Assembly: GCA_013398295.1 (NCBI GenBank)
Contig: VZSF01001384.1
Location: 233,031-297,030 of the forward strand
From: Chionis minor
Lineage: Eukaryota; Chordata; Aves; Charadriiformes; Chionididae
DNA: 64,000 bases
Direction of reading: 5' to 3'
In this document: positions 13,999 through 26,690 of the stretch, piece after piece
Layout of the letters: each line of letters starts with the position of its first letter
How positions within the stretch are numbered: position 1 is the stretch's first letter
Notes under the pieces: model-generated
What the model saw: only the letters and a program-made list of their open reading frames with translations
What the model was told of the DNA's origin: nothing
Database searches by the model: none
Position numbers and translations under genes: made by a program

Positions 13999-15996
13999 AA
14001 ATTCTAAGTGAAAATAACTTTCAATTACTCTGCTAGTGCTCTTAAAAAACCCCATGGGCATCCGTTAAGTGAAATTGTGAAATTAAGTTTGTTTGTTTGG
14101 AGTTTTTTTAAGCATAACGGGATGGAGACAGCAGTCCAAAGATTAACTTGCAATGTTGCCACTGTTGATGGAAAATTCGACAGAAAGCTTTGCTTAGATA
14201 GACAAAGGTGTAAAATCAAAACCTTCACATTCATTTTAGATATTAGTAATATTTAAGTGTGAGAAAGATATTAGTCCCCTTAATAACTGGACTTTCGCAA
14301 AAGGAGAATATTTGAGAGAAAAAAATAGTTGAATTTATTGGTATTTATCATGAATCTTCTAGATATATGGGAAAAAATGTGAAATATACTGTAGAAATTT
14401 CATCACTGAGGGAGAACTGAATAGGCATGTGATCATACAAACCTTTTCCACCTGTATTGATTAAAGATAGTACTCTAAAAATTCTTAGTCAATAGATGTT
14501 TTTCAAAACTGTTTCATTATAGGCGCTTAGAAACTGTCGGAGTATGTCTTAATACTGTTCTTTATTAAACAAGATGTACAGGGTGTACAATAAGACTCAG
14601 AGGCACTTCCATCCTAAACAGATAACATTCTTGTAGTTTGGATTAATCACTTTAGGTAAAATATATTGCAAGAAAAAATCTAGAAGTAAATTCCCAATCA
14701 GATAGGTTTCAGAGTTCATAATGTGCTTGCAGAAACAAGTTAAAACTAGCTATTCAACCTTTTAGACAAAAGGTATTTTATTAAAATAAGTGTCAAGATG
14801 ACAAAAGTAGTCAAGACAATAATTTAATATTCAGCTAAATAATGATGTGCTAATGTAACAAGTAAAAAAGATCATTCCTTCCCTACAGATCATGTTAATG
14901 TCTGCTGCCTACAGAAGACAGAAATTAACCTTACATCTGTGTAGTCTTTTCTGACTCTTCTCGGAAAAACATTGTTTAACTTAAATTAGGATATATTTCC
15001 TTGCTCCTTTTACAATAAAGAACTTCAACCGTCTTTACATAAGGTAAACCAAAAGGGAGTCTGTTTTGGAAAATAATGTTCCCTAAAATTTCAAGACATC
15101 CACAGATCAATAAACCTTTTTCTTTTCCAGTATTTAAGGGGCTGTGAGACCTTATTAGTCTCACTACCCATCACATTGGGCCTCTCTCTTTTCACTTTGA
15201 TCTTTTGTCTGACTTTCTTGAAATGGTCCACGGTAATTCCTTTAGAATACAGTGATTGATGCTGATGAGAGAAGGAGGCATTAATTGCAGGATGCCATAA
15301 TAGATAACATGACAAACAAGCTATTCAAGCCAAGAAAGTTATTTTTGCTTTCCACCGGAATTCTAATGAAGAGAAAAATGCCTTACTGACCATGCATGCC
15401 AAGAGTTACAAAACAATAGAGATCACTGAATTAATATGTTAACCTGGTGGAACATTATAACTGTTGTTTGTATTTTTCTTGGGTTTTTTTTACAGTAATA
15501 AAAGCAAATAGATAAGTTCAGAGTAAATTATAAGAGTGAAAATAGAGCTAGTTAACTATTGTTTGTTTACTAGGCATTTTGTCCTTCCTTCTTTTGAGAC
15601 AGGAGCATTTCTTTGCCACTGCCAGCAACCGATGTTGTAGAAATTGTTCTGAAAACACCAAAACGCAAGTGTCGAATGCTTCAGTGGCTGAATGTGGCAA
15701 ACCACTTCCTTTCTGTGACTTCAGGAGGCAAGAGTGAGACAAAAGTATCTAAAAATCTGAGTAATATTAGTGCAGATAAAGAATTGAGAAACAAGGGTAA
15801 ATAGAAATGAATCTCATTGTTAATTATGTTTCATTTATTCTAACTTCTTTTATACATACCAATATAGTTGTTGCTGGTGGTGGTAGAAGTAGTAGCATAT
15901 TGTTGTTCATTTATTATGATTTGTGGATCTTCTCATGAAGAAAGCAGTAAACAAAATAGTAATATACCCTGCCTTGGGAGTTATAGTCGGCACAAC

Positions 15997-16023
15997 TCCA
16001 TATTAATAATTCCATATTAATAA
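15997..16023. repeat. 13-bp tandem duplication
   Basis: The 13-mer tccatattaataa occurs at 15997-16009 and 16011-16023, with a one-base spacer. Confidence 0.85.
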
Positions 16024-17307
16024 AGTTGGGCTGGAGTCAGCAAACAGAGAAATATGCTGACTGGCTGAGGATGTCGTGTAAGGAAGGTGAAACCACTTTT
16101 CTTCCTCAAATCTGTCCTCTTGAAGGCAAGTTTACAGCTCAGTACTATATATATTTCTCTCATTCTACAAGGAAGTAATTTTTTCCTTCTGATTAATCAG
16201 ATTTCTCTGTTTCCCATTATTACGAGTTTCTTAAAAAGAAATTCCCATTATGTAACTGTTGTGATACACAACACATGCATACTTAATTAACTGGTTTAAT
16301 TTACTAGACATGTAATCTGTGATAAATAGCCCACCACAAAATGGTCACACTTTCAACTGTTGTTCTGTATCACAGAAAGATTAATGGCACGACTGTAGTA
16401 TGGGAACAGACTGTTCAAATTAGTCTTTGATTGCTTTACAGTGTTCTGTGCATTACCCTAAATATTTTTATTCATGCTTTGTTCACACAGTTTTCTAAAA
16501 TATATGCTGATCTTCTTCAGGAATTCTGGCTGTTGTCCATTCCTATGATGGTCTCTAGCAAGTAGAACCTCATAATTTCAGCCTTTAATTTTGATCTGCC
16601 TGTAGGTTTGCTGCTTTAAAAAAACACTAAAATTGTGGAAAGAAAAGATTTCTCAAGACACACAGATCTGTCCCTTCATCTCATGGATCCAATCACCTGC
16701 TACACAGCTGTAGAAAAGAGCAGTAATTGTGCTCATGATGCATTTTGCAAGAAACCATCTCTATTCAAGGAATCTTACTCCCTTTTTTCTTTTGTTAAGA
16801 AAATTGCAGTGCCTTCCAGTAATATGAGACTGACAGTGGATGAATTTGGAGACATTCAGATGATTCAGTTTGTTCCAAATTCTTATACCAGCCTTCTCCA
16901 TAGCCCTGTGCAAATATCATCTTTTTGTGCCTTCATTTGGACAATAGAATTCATACATTTTTAGAATTTTAGAATAATGACGCATACTGGAAAATTATGT
17001 AAAGCATAACAATACCCCTTTTATAGTAAAATGGATAAGATGCAATCTGAAGAAAACTTTTTAGTTTATTTTTATACATATACATACATATACACATTAA
17101 GCAGGTTAACTTGAAAAGATTAAGTGTGTTCTTGCTTTGACCAAATACTCCAGTTCCCTTTGACTCTAGAAAAAAAACCAAACGCTATTTTGAGGCAGCA
17201 AGGGACTGTCTGAAGAAAATCTACTGAGAATTCTTGAACTAGAATAATGCACAGCTAGTTGAAATGAGAATTATAAATGGAAGAACTCCAAATTTTCATT
17301 TTCTTAC

Positions 17308-17346
17308 CTGCTGGTTTATGGGAAAATTCCTGTTGATTTTTTTAAT
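17308..17346 (-). CDS. SNTG1: SNTG1 coding exon, 39 nt, PH1-PH2 linker
   Basis: On the minus strand the acceptor catttttatag is followed by 13 codons reading IKKINRNFPINQQ and then the donor gtaagaa. This is the short basic linker joining the split PH1 domain to PH2 in gamma-1 syntrophin, and the wording (INRNFP-NQQ) favours SNTG1 over SNTG2. Both boundaries are phase 0, so it fits exactly between the exon ending at 46051 and the one starting at 39. It is isolated between introns of 28.7 and 17.3 kb. Because it is a symmetric exon of 13 codons, skipping would keep the reading frame; that it is ever skipped is only an inference. Confidence 0.93.
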
Positions 17347-20300
17347 CTATAAAAATGAATAAAGAAATAGATTAATAATCAGTCATTAGAAGAAAAAAAT
17401 CCTAAAACAATGGATTTTAGAGACATATATTAGACACTCCCATCCCAATTATGTATGTTAAAAAAAAAATAAATCTCCAGCAGTAAAGGAACTGAAATTT
17501 TGACAAGCTCATGTGAATAATGGGACTTACTGTAGTGTAAGATTCCTGTTAAACTTTACCATTCTACCTTTTTCATGACACCACCATCAAAACTGATTTT
17601 TGGAACATCTTTTGTTGGTCTTACCCTTCTGCAACAATATTTTACTATGTAAGTAATTCAGAACAACTTACTGCCATCCACCAAAGTCATGAAGCTCTAC
17701 TGAAATTCCCTTCCTTAAAGAATGATGGAAAACCAGGCTGGAATAGCCTTTGAAACATCCCTCACTCTATCCTTGTATCCTAGGTGCAAAATCAAGGGTG
17801 CAAAATCAGTTTAAAATTGTTCAAGTAATTTTTTCTTAAAACATTCAACAATACCCCTAGGCAAAAAGTAAAGAGAAAACTAGACTGAGATCCCTGATCC
17901 ATGAGGAGTTTGTATTATAAATTTTCTGACACATAAGTGTCCAAAGAAGGAGAATTAAGTGTGGAACATGCCCATTTCTGCCATTAGTAGAACAAAAATG
18001 TTCTTTTTTATTTTAAGCAGAAGCCCTGAAAGCTTTTGTGTAAACCTAGTAAATCTACCATGGGCATTCATGGCAGATACTTAATACCTAGAATTTATTT
18101 TTTGCTCTCTTATGTTAACTGTCCACAATTGTTTTTGTGGCTATGGGTAAATGAGCAAAACATACCTTTAAATTAAAGACAGTGTCAACTAGGGATCTAT
18201 TGCATAGCCCCAAAAGCTCTGAAAGCACAGTTTAACATTTACACTGTTTAAATCAAATGTATGATATCTTTTAGAAGAAAAGAAGAATCACCACTGAATT
18301 TCCTGCAGCGTTTACAATATGAAATCTAAACAACTATATGAAGAGATGTGCGCAGCACTGTGTTTTGCAGACTTTAAAAACAGACAGCTGCAGTGGTAAC
18401 CTTCTTTGCATTCTTCATGCAAATATTGAGCAAGTCTGTAAATCTGTCACTGAGACCCCACAGTTTCATGATCAAAGGATAATTCTCACTGTCTCACTGC
18501 AAGCAATTTCAGTTGGTTTTCAAGTGTACCCTGAATCAAAAGTGTCAGAAGAACATTTCCACCTTTGCTTATTGGCATGTACATCAGCTTCCATTTCCTC
18601 CTTTCTTCAGTGTAAGTTAAGGGGAAGCATTAGAGGAGCTAGGATATTTGGTGGACAAAGTATTAAAAAAAAAAAAATAAATCCACACTTTATAGATACC
18701 ATCTATCTTACACGGTTTCTTAAAAGAACAGGTGGATGAAAAACACAGGTTTTTGACAGAAAAACGGAGATTTCAAAACCTTTGGGATTCATTCCTAAAT
18801 CTGACATGAAATGCTCCAGCATGATAAATCCCTGTTTGTGTTAGTAGGTGCTATTAAAAGTCTTGTCAAAACTGTGTGCTTCCTTCTATATTAAGCAAAG
18901 ACTACAGCCAATACTGTGAAAAACTTAAGTTATGAAAGAACATTATCAAGAAAAATAAATTTTACTATTCTAAACAAGATACTGAAAATATCTCTTTAAG
19001 GGCAAGTTAAATATAAAATACTTGGTGGTTTTTTGTTTATTTCTTATATAGCTCAAATTTTTTAATAGAAATGAAGTACATTGAGAGCCTTGTGTACTTT
19101 TTTAAATGTACTTGTGTACATTTCCTGGGAAATGTAAATGAACTATCTAAACATCATTTTTTCATTAAAAATTTCCAGCTCAGTTTTTGAAGTACAATCT
19201 AAGCCCCTACATTGCAAAGTTGTTGTAACTGTTTTTACTTTGATGAATTAAAACAATCGTGTTTATCTTTCAGGTAATATGGGGACGATTACTTGAAATG
19301 CATTATATTCAACTACGTTATAATTTGCAAATTGCATTACAAGTATTCAGTTCTACCTGGAACTAAAAATTGTTAAGTGTGATTAGTTTTAAGGACACCC
19401 TAAATGTTTATCATTCATATGCATAAATATTGGACATTACAAAAAAACCCAAAAAGTTCTACAATTAGGCAACACAAGTCACTGATCTTTAAGATTATGA
19501 AATACACTGTCTTAAGAATATGGAAAGAAAAACATTCGTCAACATTTTTCTTCCTGGAATGTTACAAAATATACTGAGTAAAATTTAATCTGCAGATGAT
19601 CCAGATCCACCAATCCTTAACTATCAAAATCTAAATGTAAACATTTTTCACAAATGAAAAAAAGAAAAAAATCTGTTACTTGATAGATTATTTAATAGAC
19701 AAGTGTTCCTTCAGTATTCCACATTACTGAACTCATTGCAATACTATTATTTATTAAGCACAATCACAGCATCCAACACTATGCAACTGATGCAAACGAA
19801 TAACATTTATTTTCATCAGAAGACAGCAGTATAATACACTACAACCACATATGCACATAATATTTTAAAATAAAACACCCTGGCAGATATTACACTGAGA
19901 AAGAAAGGCTCTGAGAACTTTCTTTAGAAAGATATGTTTATCCAGAGCAATAAAAAATCAAAGTGGCACAAAAGGAGACAGAAGAAGAAGCTAGCAAACG
20001 AATTCTGCTGTGAAGGCAAAGATACAGAAAGCATTATGAAAGTTGAATCGAAGGTAGCAAGAAGAACCTGCTTCTACCTGATGTTCAGAAAAAAAGGTGC
20101 CAAGGGGTAAAATTCTATTCTGGTTCAACTTCCATGAATGCAAATTATGAAAAAAAAAATAATCTAAGAACACCATAGAGAAAGTAGTTTGGGATTCGGT
20201 GATCACCTAAACACGGAAGGAGGAAGGGGTCAAAAATAAGGCCTCTGCATTATGTTGCATCTGACTAGTAAATAGGCAAGTGATGTTGATAAGAGACCAA

Positions 20301-21006
20301 CAATGGAAGAGCAGATTTTAGTGGAAGCTATCACAGAAGAATGGTTTGAAATGTATTGATTGTGATAAGAGTACAAATATATACAACTAGTTACATTCAA
20401 AGAATTCATCTGACATCATAGTCATGAAGAATACTGGACAGGCAGATGGTAAGAAGTGAGACATAGAGAAGAATGCACCGTGGCTGAATTCAGCTAATTT
20501 TGTGCACTAGATGTTGCTACCACAGACAGATAGTTTTCACAGGGGTGGCTGTGCCTCCTCTGTAGAACAAACAAACAAGATGGAACACATCACTCAGCAG
20601 GGTGAGCAGATGAACAGCCTTTGGCTTCAGGTGTGCCTAACAATTGCTATTTTTGGTTGTGGCTTTTTTCTTTTTTTTTTTTTTTTACTGTTTTCAAGCC
20701 AGAGAAGCAGTAATCCATAAGATATCCTTTTCTGTGTGAATTGTACCCTATTTTTGTTGCCCTCTGCTGGAATGCAGCTGATTAAGATCACATTTTAAAC
20801 TTCAGTTGAAACGGAACCAAATTGTTCAGTCCTCTGAGAGCTACTATTTCAGATCTTCTTTGAGCAAATAGCACTGCAATAAATACTTTCAGTTTCCATA
20901 AGAGGATTTTAAAGTACAATCTCAAAATCACTATTTATTAAGGGTTTGTTTGACCTTTTTTACCTTTATTATAATGAAATTTGTTATTCCAATGTAATCA
21001 CAGGAT

Positions 21007-21106
21007 CCTCATGAGATGATGAGGAAATGTGCCTTTCAATGAGCCCACACCATCCTAAGGACTCTTAAGGGCAGTATGACCTAGAGATAAGGGTGCTGAC
21101 ATGAGG
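21007..21106 (+). ncRNA. Weak box C/D snoRNA-like candidate
   Basis: A perfect box C (atgatga, 21016-21022) and box D (ctga, 21096-21099) are flanked by a 7-bp terminal stem: cctcatg at 21007-21013 pairs with catgagg at 21100-21106, directly after box D. The 100-nt span and layout are those of a box C/D snoRNA. Against it, I see no clear D' and C' boxes, I recognise no known family, and it lies antisense to SNTG1, whereas intronic snoRNAs are normally in the host's sense. It may be chance or a retroposed relic. Confidence 0.22.
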
Positions 21107-22737
21107 TTTTTCCAATTCTTAAAAATGTAAATAGAGGCAATGACTTGTTAGAAAACCCTGTGTTCATGCTTACTTTAACCCCATTTCCTGAAAAACCGTA
21201 TTTTAAACGAGAGACTCACAGTTCTAATGTTATACAGGGAAAAAATGATTAATGACAGTGTAAATCTCAGGCATCACAACTGGTCATCCGCAAGATGCAA
21301 TAATATAGTAGGTGTCAGTTGTCATGACAGAGTGCTTAACAGAGACCATTCCCTTGGAGTACCTACAGGACACCCAAGACTGAGGGGCAACATTTGGAAG
21401 GAGTGGGCACCAGCTCCTGCTCAGTATTTTGTTGACTTCAGATCAGATTCTCCCACGCTTTCACATATGATATGATCTATCATTTTCTTGAAGCCTGTAG
21501 CTGTCATGTAGCTTCGCAGGTCTCCTTCCTTATCAGAAATTTTCCAATTAAAAAAGAACCATTTATTATTTTAATTTATGCTAGCTATATATCTGGATTT
21601 CCCTAAACAATTTAGACCTTGTATGCTGATTTGCATTCATTAACAGCTAATTTATACATAATAGCTTGACAAGAATGTAAATTCATTAAATAGTTCTTAA
21701 CTTTGTCTCATGCATTAAAGCAACAATGCAGTTCATGCCACTGGGATTTTTAGTGATTGCAAACAGGTAGAAAGATCGCTACAGTTTGAAGCACTTTGGA
21801 AAAAAACATGAATCCACACTGTGATAATCTTATGTTAATGAATGAGTAAGAAAGAGTAAGTGAATAACATTTAGAATTATTAGTTGGTTATTCTTATTTT
21901 CTGTCCTTGCTAGACATTTGCTCAATGAGATAAGTAAGTTATGGTAAGATTGTGAAATTTTGTTATTCAAGAGTATATGTGCATTGAAAGAAGCAGGGAA
22001 TCAGATGAAATTTTTAAAAAGCATGCAAAAATTCACAGAAAAAATATGTTGGTGAGTTCATTCAAATATATGTAAAACTGCCTATAGATGGAATGTAGGA
22101 ATTCTTGATGTTGGTTTTACAAGCTATAATAGATTTTAGAGTTTAGGCCAAAAATCCACCTAAGCTATGACCTGTCAATGGGTTCTGGAAAATATGGGAG
22201 CATAGGAACCATTTAATGTAACATTTATGTCTGCTTCCTGACCTACCGAGGATGATGCTATTCTCTAATGTCTGTTGATCACATTTTACCACCTAAATGG
22301 TTCAAAGATAGAAAGATTGGGATTCCTGCCATGATTTCTAGTATTTTGATGTCTAACTCAGATTTTTCTCAAGACTAGATGCACTGGATTGCAAATGCAC
22401 TCAGCCTGAATGAACTCAGCATCAAGTTCCTTGAAGGACAAAAGGGAAAAAACAGAATATGTGAACATTTATATCGAGGAGAGGCTTGATACAACACTGA
22501 ATAATGCATAAACATGACCTCTGCTTTAGAGTCTGCTCCTATATATCCCTGTAGGCTGAATCATTCTCGCTATGGTTTCTAGATGAGAACAAAAGTGAGA
22601 AACAAGATGATACATGTTTCAACTTACGTAATATATGTTATAAAATCTCTCTTAGGAGCCAAAAAAATTACAAAAAGAGATCAAATGCTTTTAAGGAGTA
22701 CAGACAATTAAGACACAGTAGCCATAATTCAGGAAGT

Positions 22738-22757
22738 CCCTTATCAGCTGATAAGGG
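22738..22757. repeat. Perfect 20-bp palindrome
   Basis: The sequence cccttatcagctgataaggg equals its own reverse complement. A further partial copy of the half-site (gggatcagctgtccc) follows within 15 bp. No known element is recognised. Confidence 0.9.
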
Positions 22758-23998
22758 ATCAGCTGTCCCAAGGGATAAGAAGGCCCAAAGTAGCAGCTGC
22801 CTCAAAAGACGAAGGGAAATATAACTACACTTTTGTTATCTCCAGACTCAGGACTAGATGGATCTTTGTTCTCGTTGAATATTAGCACTTAAAGTTCTCA
22901 TGGATCATCTTAATACATCTGGAAAATAAAACTTTTCCTTGAATTCTACATATAATTAGAGGAAGAAAGGCCTGAGACCGTCTTGAGGTCTCATCTGGAA
23001 AGAGTCCTAAAATTCTACAAGCTTCCTTTTAAATTCTTGTATTGGCCATCCCTGTACTAGACAGTTGTACAAAGTATATAGAGAGCTTGCATGTTTTGTT
23101 GAGCTCCCATACATGCAGGTGTTTGATAAATACTTTTGGAGACAACAAAGTAAGACTAGTAAGACTTGGGAATGCTCCCCCAGAAAACAAGTCAGTGGAG
23201 TAAAAATCATTCCTAACAGACATCTTGAACTGATGTATGGAAAGAAAAGACTTGTATATTGAGACTTATTATCAATTTATAGCATGTAAAAGCACTATGG
23301 AAGTACAAATGGCCATCTGAACTATGATTGCAAACATTCATACCATCAAACTTCTTTCATTTGCTTTCTCACTCAAAAGGATCCAGTGACGCATTGAAGG
23401 CTACCAGCACACCAGTAATGAATGGATACTACAAAGAAATACCAGATTTTTGTGGATTGCATGAAAGCATAGTGGGAGCCCTAAGGACAAAAGCAGAAAA
23501 CCTAGTCTTCACACATCTGTGATGTTCCAATAATAGGATCGCAATTAACTTTTACTTAAATTAATAAAAAAACCCCATTTCACTTAACAGATGAATGACT
23601 TAATTTAATCCTGCAATATTTAACACATATTCCTAAATCTGGTCATTACCTTAATGATAATATTGCTATTGCATTTCTTTAAAGAAGGTACTCGTGTTAT
23701 GAACAATGTAGTTTCACAACAGTGAATCTCCATAATTAAAATATCATCAGCAACATGCATATTATTAAAGACACAATGGTAACAGGTGAAAATCAGTGCC
23801 TGAAAAAGTTATTATGGTCCCATCTGGAAGTGGGAAACATTTGACTCTCTACTCAACATTTACTAGAAAGACTGTGAACAATAAGGATTGCAAAATTATG
23901 AAAAAATTAGCCAGAAGGAGATACAAGAAGCATTGCGTCAGATAATGAAATGCAACTGGATAATTGTGGTTTATATCATAATAGTGGTTTCTCATTGC

Positions 23999-24027
23999 AG
24001 TGTGATTACTGCAGTATCAATCACACT
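23999..24027. repeat. Inverted repeat, 9-bp arms
   Basis: agtgtgatt (23999-24007) is complementary to aatcacact (24019-24027), with an 11-nt loop that contains ctgcag. It is a small hairpin; function unknown. Confidence 0.8.
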
Positions 24028-26439
24028 AAGAGTAAAAAAGCTGGTGTAGGTATTCTTCAGTAAAACATCTACTCACAAAATAGAGAATTTTATTCCTCTT
24101 GATTACCGCTTTCATTTGCAATTTAAAACAGTTTTACTATCCACCAAAGAAAAACAGTTTGCAATGGAAATTCATCTGAATACTTAAAGGTATTCAAATC
24201 CATTTTACTTCTTGTTAAGAAAACATACATAGATTCCCAAGCAAAGATGTAGTGCACCTAGCAACTATCAAGTCAGTCTTCCTTTGAAGATATCAAGGAG
24301 TTCCATCTGAAATATAACTATTCCAGATTCCCCTAACTAATCTTTTTTCAATTATGAATTCTAAGTCACTTGTATTCAAAACACTCTAAATATAAACCTT
24401 ATAAACCTTCTATAGCCGAAAACACTAGACTCTAGAAGCTATCAGAGGCCTCCAGAATACCTATTTTTCTCTGAATTATCAACATTCATGGAAAGTTTTG
24501 TTGAAATTCCACCCTATTTTTCAATAATGCGTTACTTGGCTGTTGCTATAACCTTCCTCTATGCAATAGTTATTTGCACTTATATTAATAAGTAAATAAA
24601 AGAAATTCTAGAACTTTCAAAACTCTGCTAAAAGGAAGATACAACAGGGAAACAAGTTTAATAGTTGGAAGATAATGCTTGGCACTAGAAATCTACAGTT
24701 CATTTCCATAGAATATCATTGACTTATTGTGGGATCCTAAACTTCCAAACTTCACTACATGAGGTACTTTAAAGCAGTATGCTTGAATTATTATACTTCA
24801 GTTTAGTTTGACTGAGAACATAGCAAAATAACAGTTAAAGTTCATAATACGGGAGGAGTAGCAGGTCATAGTGACTGGTTTAGTAGATGACAAAATGCAA
24901 AAAACCCAGTTACATCCTCATTACATTACTAGATCAAAACATCAACACCCCGGAGCTTCAAGATATCTTCACTTGTCAAAAGAACAAGGTTAAGGCAGAG
25001 AAAAGAACTAGATTTTGAAGTAAGAGCACAGTGAAGAAAACCCTGCATCACTCTCCTTCACAAAATCATGGCAATAACACACATCTGTCTGTACAAACAC
25101 CCATGAGAAATGCTTGAATATACAAACAGTTGAAGAAGAAAAATAATCTTCTTAAACAAGTGTGTTAGATATGATTAAGAAATGTCATTGACGTCGTCAG
25201 AATTTTTTTGGACATGGAATAATTTTTTTCAAAGTTGATATATAGTTTACAAGGGTAAATGAAGTATGCAAGACTGATATTTATTTAATGCATTATAATA
25301 TTTGTGCTCCTTATGAAACCTGGATGACGACAAACAAGAAAATATGCATATAGAAAAAAAGAAGGCTGTGTGTTTTTGTCATTTTGAAAGTATTTATGTT
25401 ATAATTTTGGTAATTCAGGGCAGCTAATAAAGGAGTTAAAGTCATGAAGGAAAAATCAAATCTAAAAATTAATATCTACTGTATGTACCTAGTGTTAGAG
25501 TGACACAGCACTTGAGGTGATGAGATTGTTATTTAACAAGGATGGGTTTCAATGGGAATAATTATCTAAATGCAAATAATAAATCAGATGGTTGATTATC
25601 TCGTTTAGATGGTTGATTAACAGGTCTGCACCTCTGTCCACTAGTTATCAGTGCAGAATAAGCAACCCCATGTCTTTCTTCCAGCAGAAAGACATTTAAA
25701 TTATTAAAAATAAATACATCTCTCCTAGTTTAAAACATTAGATTTCATACTTTCTGATTTCTCAAGGAAATTAAATAATGTAGATAACACCAATTTCAAT
25801 TTTACTTTCCACCCTCAATTTCATTACAATTAATATTTAGACAACATAATACTATACAGTATTTATATTGAGTTTTCACAGAATGCCAAAGAAACAGAGG
25901 AAAAACTTTAGTCTAATGGTAGCCATAGCCTGTCTTATCATAGTATTTCTGTATGCAGTTGCAAACACTGATATGAATATGTTCATTCTATAATAAAGAA
26001 GAATAGAAACATATGGCTGAAATGCAACTCAGTAGATCAAAGCTGTCTGCCCAACCCACTTGTACAGCCCTGCCATGATGGCAGTCTCAACACCTTATGA
26101 GTTAATCTCTTAGCAAGTAGAGCTCTACTTAGCATTGGAAATTTTCCCTATATCAAAACAGACTCCGGTTGCAGTTTAAGCGCATTACTTCTCATGCAAT
26201 CCATCATGGAAACAAGAAACTGCCTGCTCTTTGTGTAGCTTTTCTAAAGTTGAAACATTATTCTTTTATTGAGGTTAAGCAGTTTCATTTTATCCTCTAT
26301 TTCCTTGCAAGTTCATGCTATTGTAAAAGAAGCCCAAGCCCTCTTGCTTCTGCATATGAGCGTTGCAGAAAACATTTTTCCTGCGTGACCAGGAGGATTG
26401 ACTAGCACATTACAACAGCTCTGACCCCCTCAGCCTTCC

Positions 26440-26690
26440 TCCTAGAGTCTCATAGTCACTTTTGATCTGCTTAGAGTCACAATGAAATCAGTCATGTCCG
26501 CATGAATGAGCAGTCCCAGTTAACTGTCATTTGGCTAGATGGCTTTGGCAACATCCCTCAGATTTAAGCTCCTGTGGGACAGAAGGCATCCCACAATGTT
26601 AGGTTCAGTCCCTAGTCGGAATTTTTCATCACACACTCAAGTGAATCTCTTCAAGTGACCAATACATCTCTTCCTCATGGGAAGGGTGAT
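26440..26690 (-). mobile_element. Relic of CR1-type ORF1 (esterase-like region), degenerate
   Basis: Read on the minus strand, this region gives broken pieces resembling the esterase domain of CR1 ORF1: RDSLE where the family has a GDSL-type block, then a PTGA piece like the family's PGA, then RDVAKAI, then GLLIHADMT where the family has a LL-HVGTND-type block. Several stops and at least one frame change separate the pieces, so it is long dead. CR1 ORF1 esterase is known from bird and reptile elements; the match here is from memory of the family pattern. Bounds are approximate, and the relic may extend toward 27300. Confidence 0.55.

Larger units (their letters stand above)
40..17307 (-). other. 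SNTG1: SNTG1 intron, 17.3 kb, between linker exon and PH2 exon
   Basis: The intron is bounded on the minus strand by donor gtaagaa after 17308 and acceptor tgtcag before base 39. It is AT-rich, with no open frame that resembles a protein. Recognisable contents are one CR1 tail at about 4415-4530, short tandem duplications (629-672, 6203-6228, 15997-16023), simple repeats (6407-6436, 9340-9378, 11081-11105, 13928-13998), and an isolated N at 7503. The rest is unrecognised unique-looking sequence; the many open frames of 60-110 codons fit chance. Confidence 0.88.

Noticed and set aside
15091..15315. 74-codon minus-strand open frame rich in Lys and Arg
   Set aside because: No match to any SNTG1 segment or other family, and no suitable splice sites in frame.
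16635..16964. 109-codon plus-strand open frame
   Set aside because: Low-information composition, no family resemblance, no splice or promoter context.
18338..18739. 133-codon plus-strand open frame
   Set aside because: It resembles no family known to me, and one or two frames this long are expected by chance in 64 kb on six frames.
25600..25640. ggttgattaacagg as a possible linker-exon match
   Set aside because: Similarity ends after a few bases and no donor or acceptor fits.
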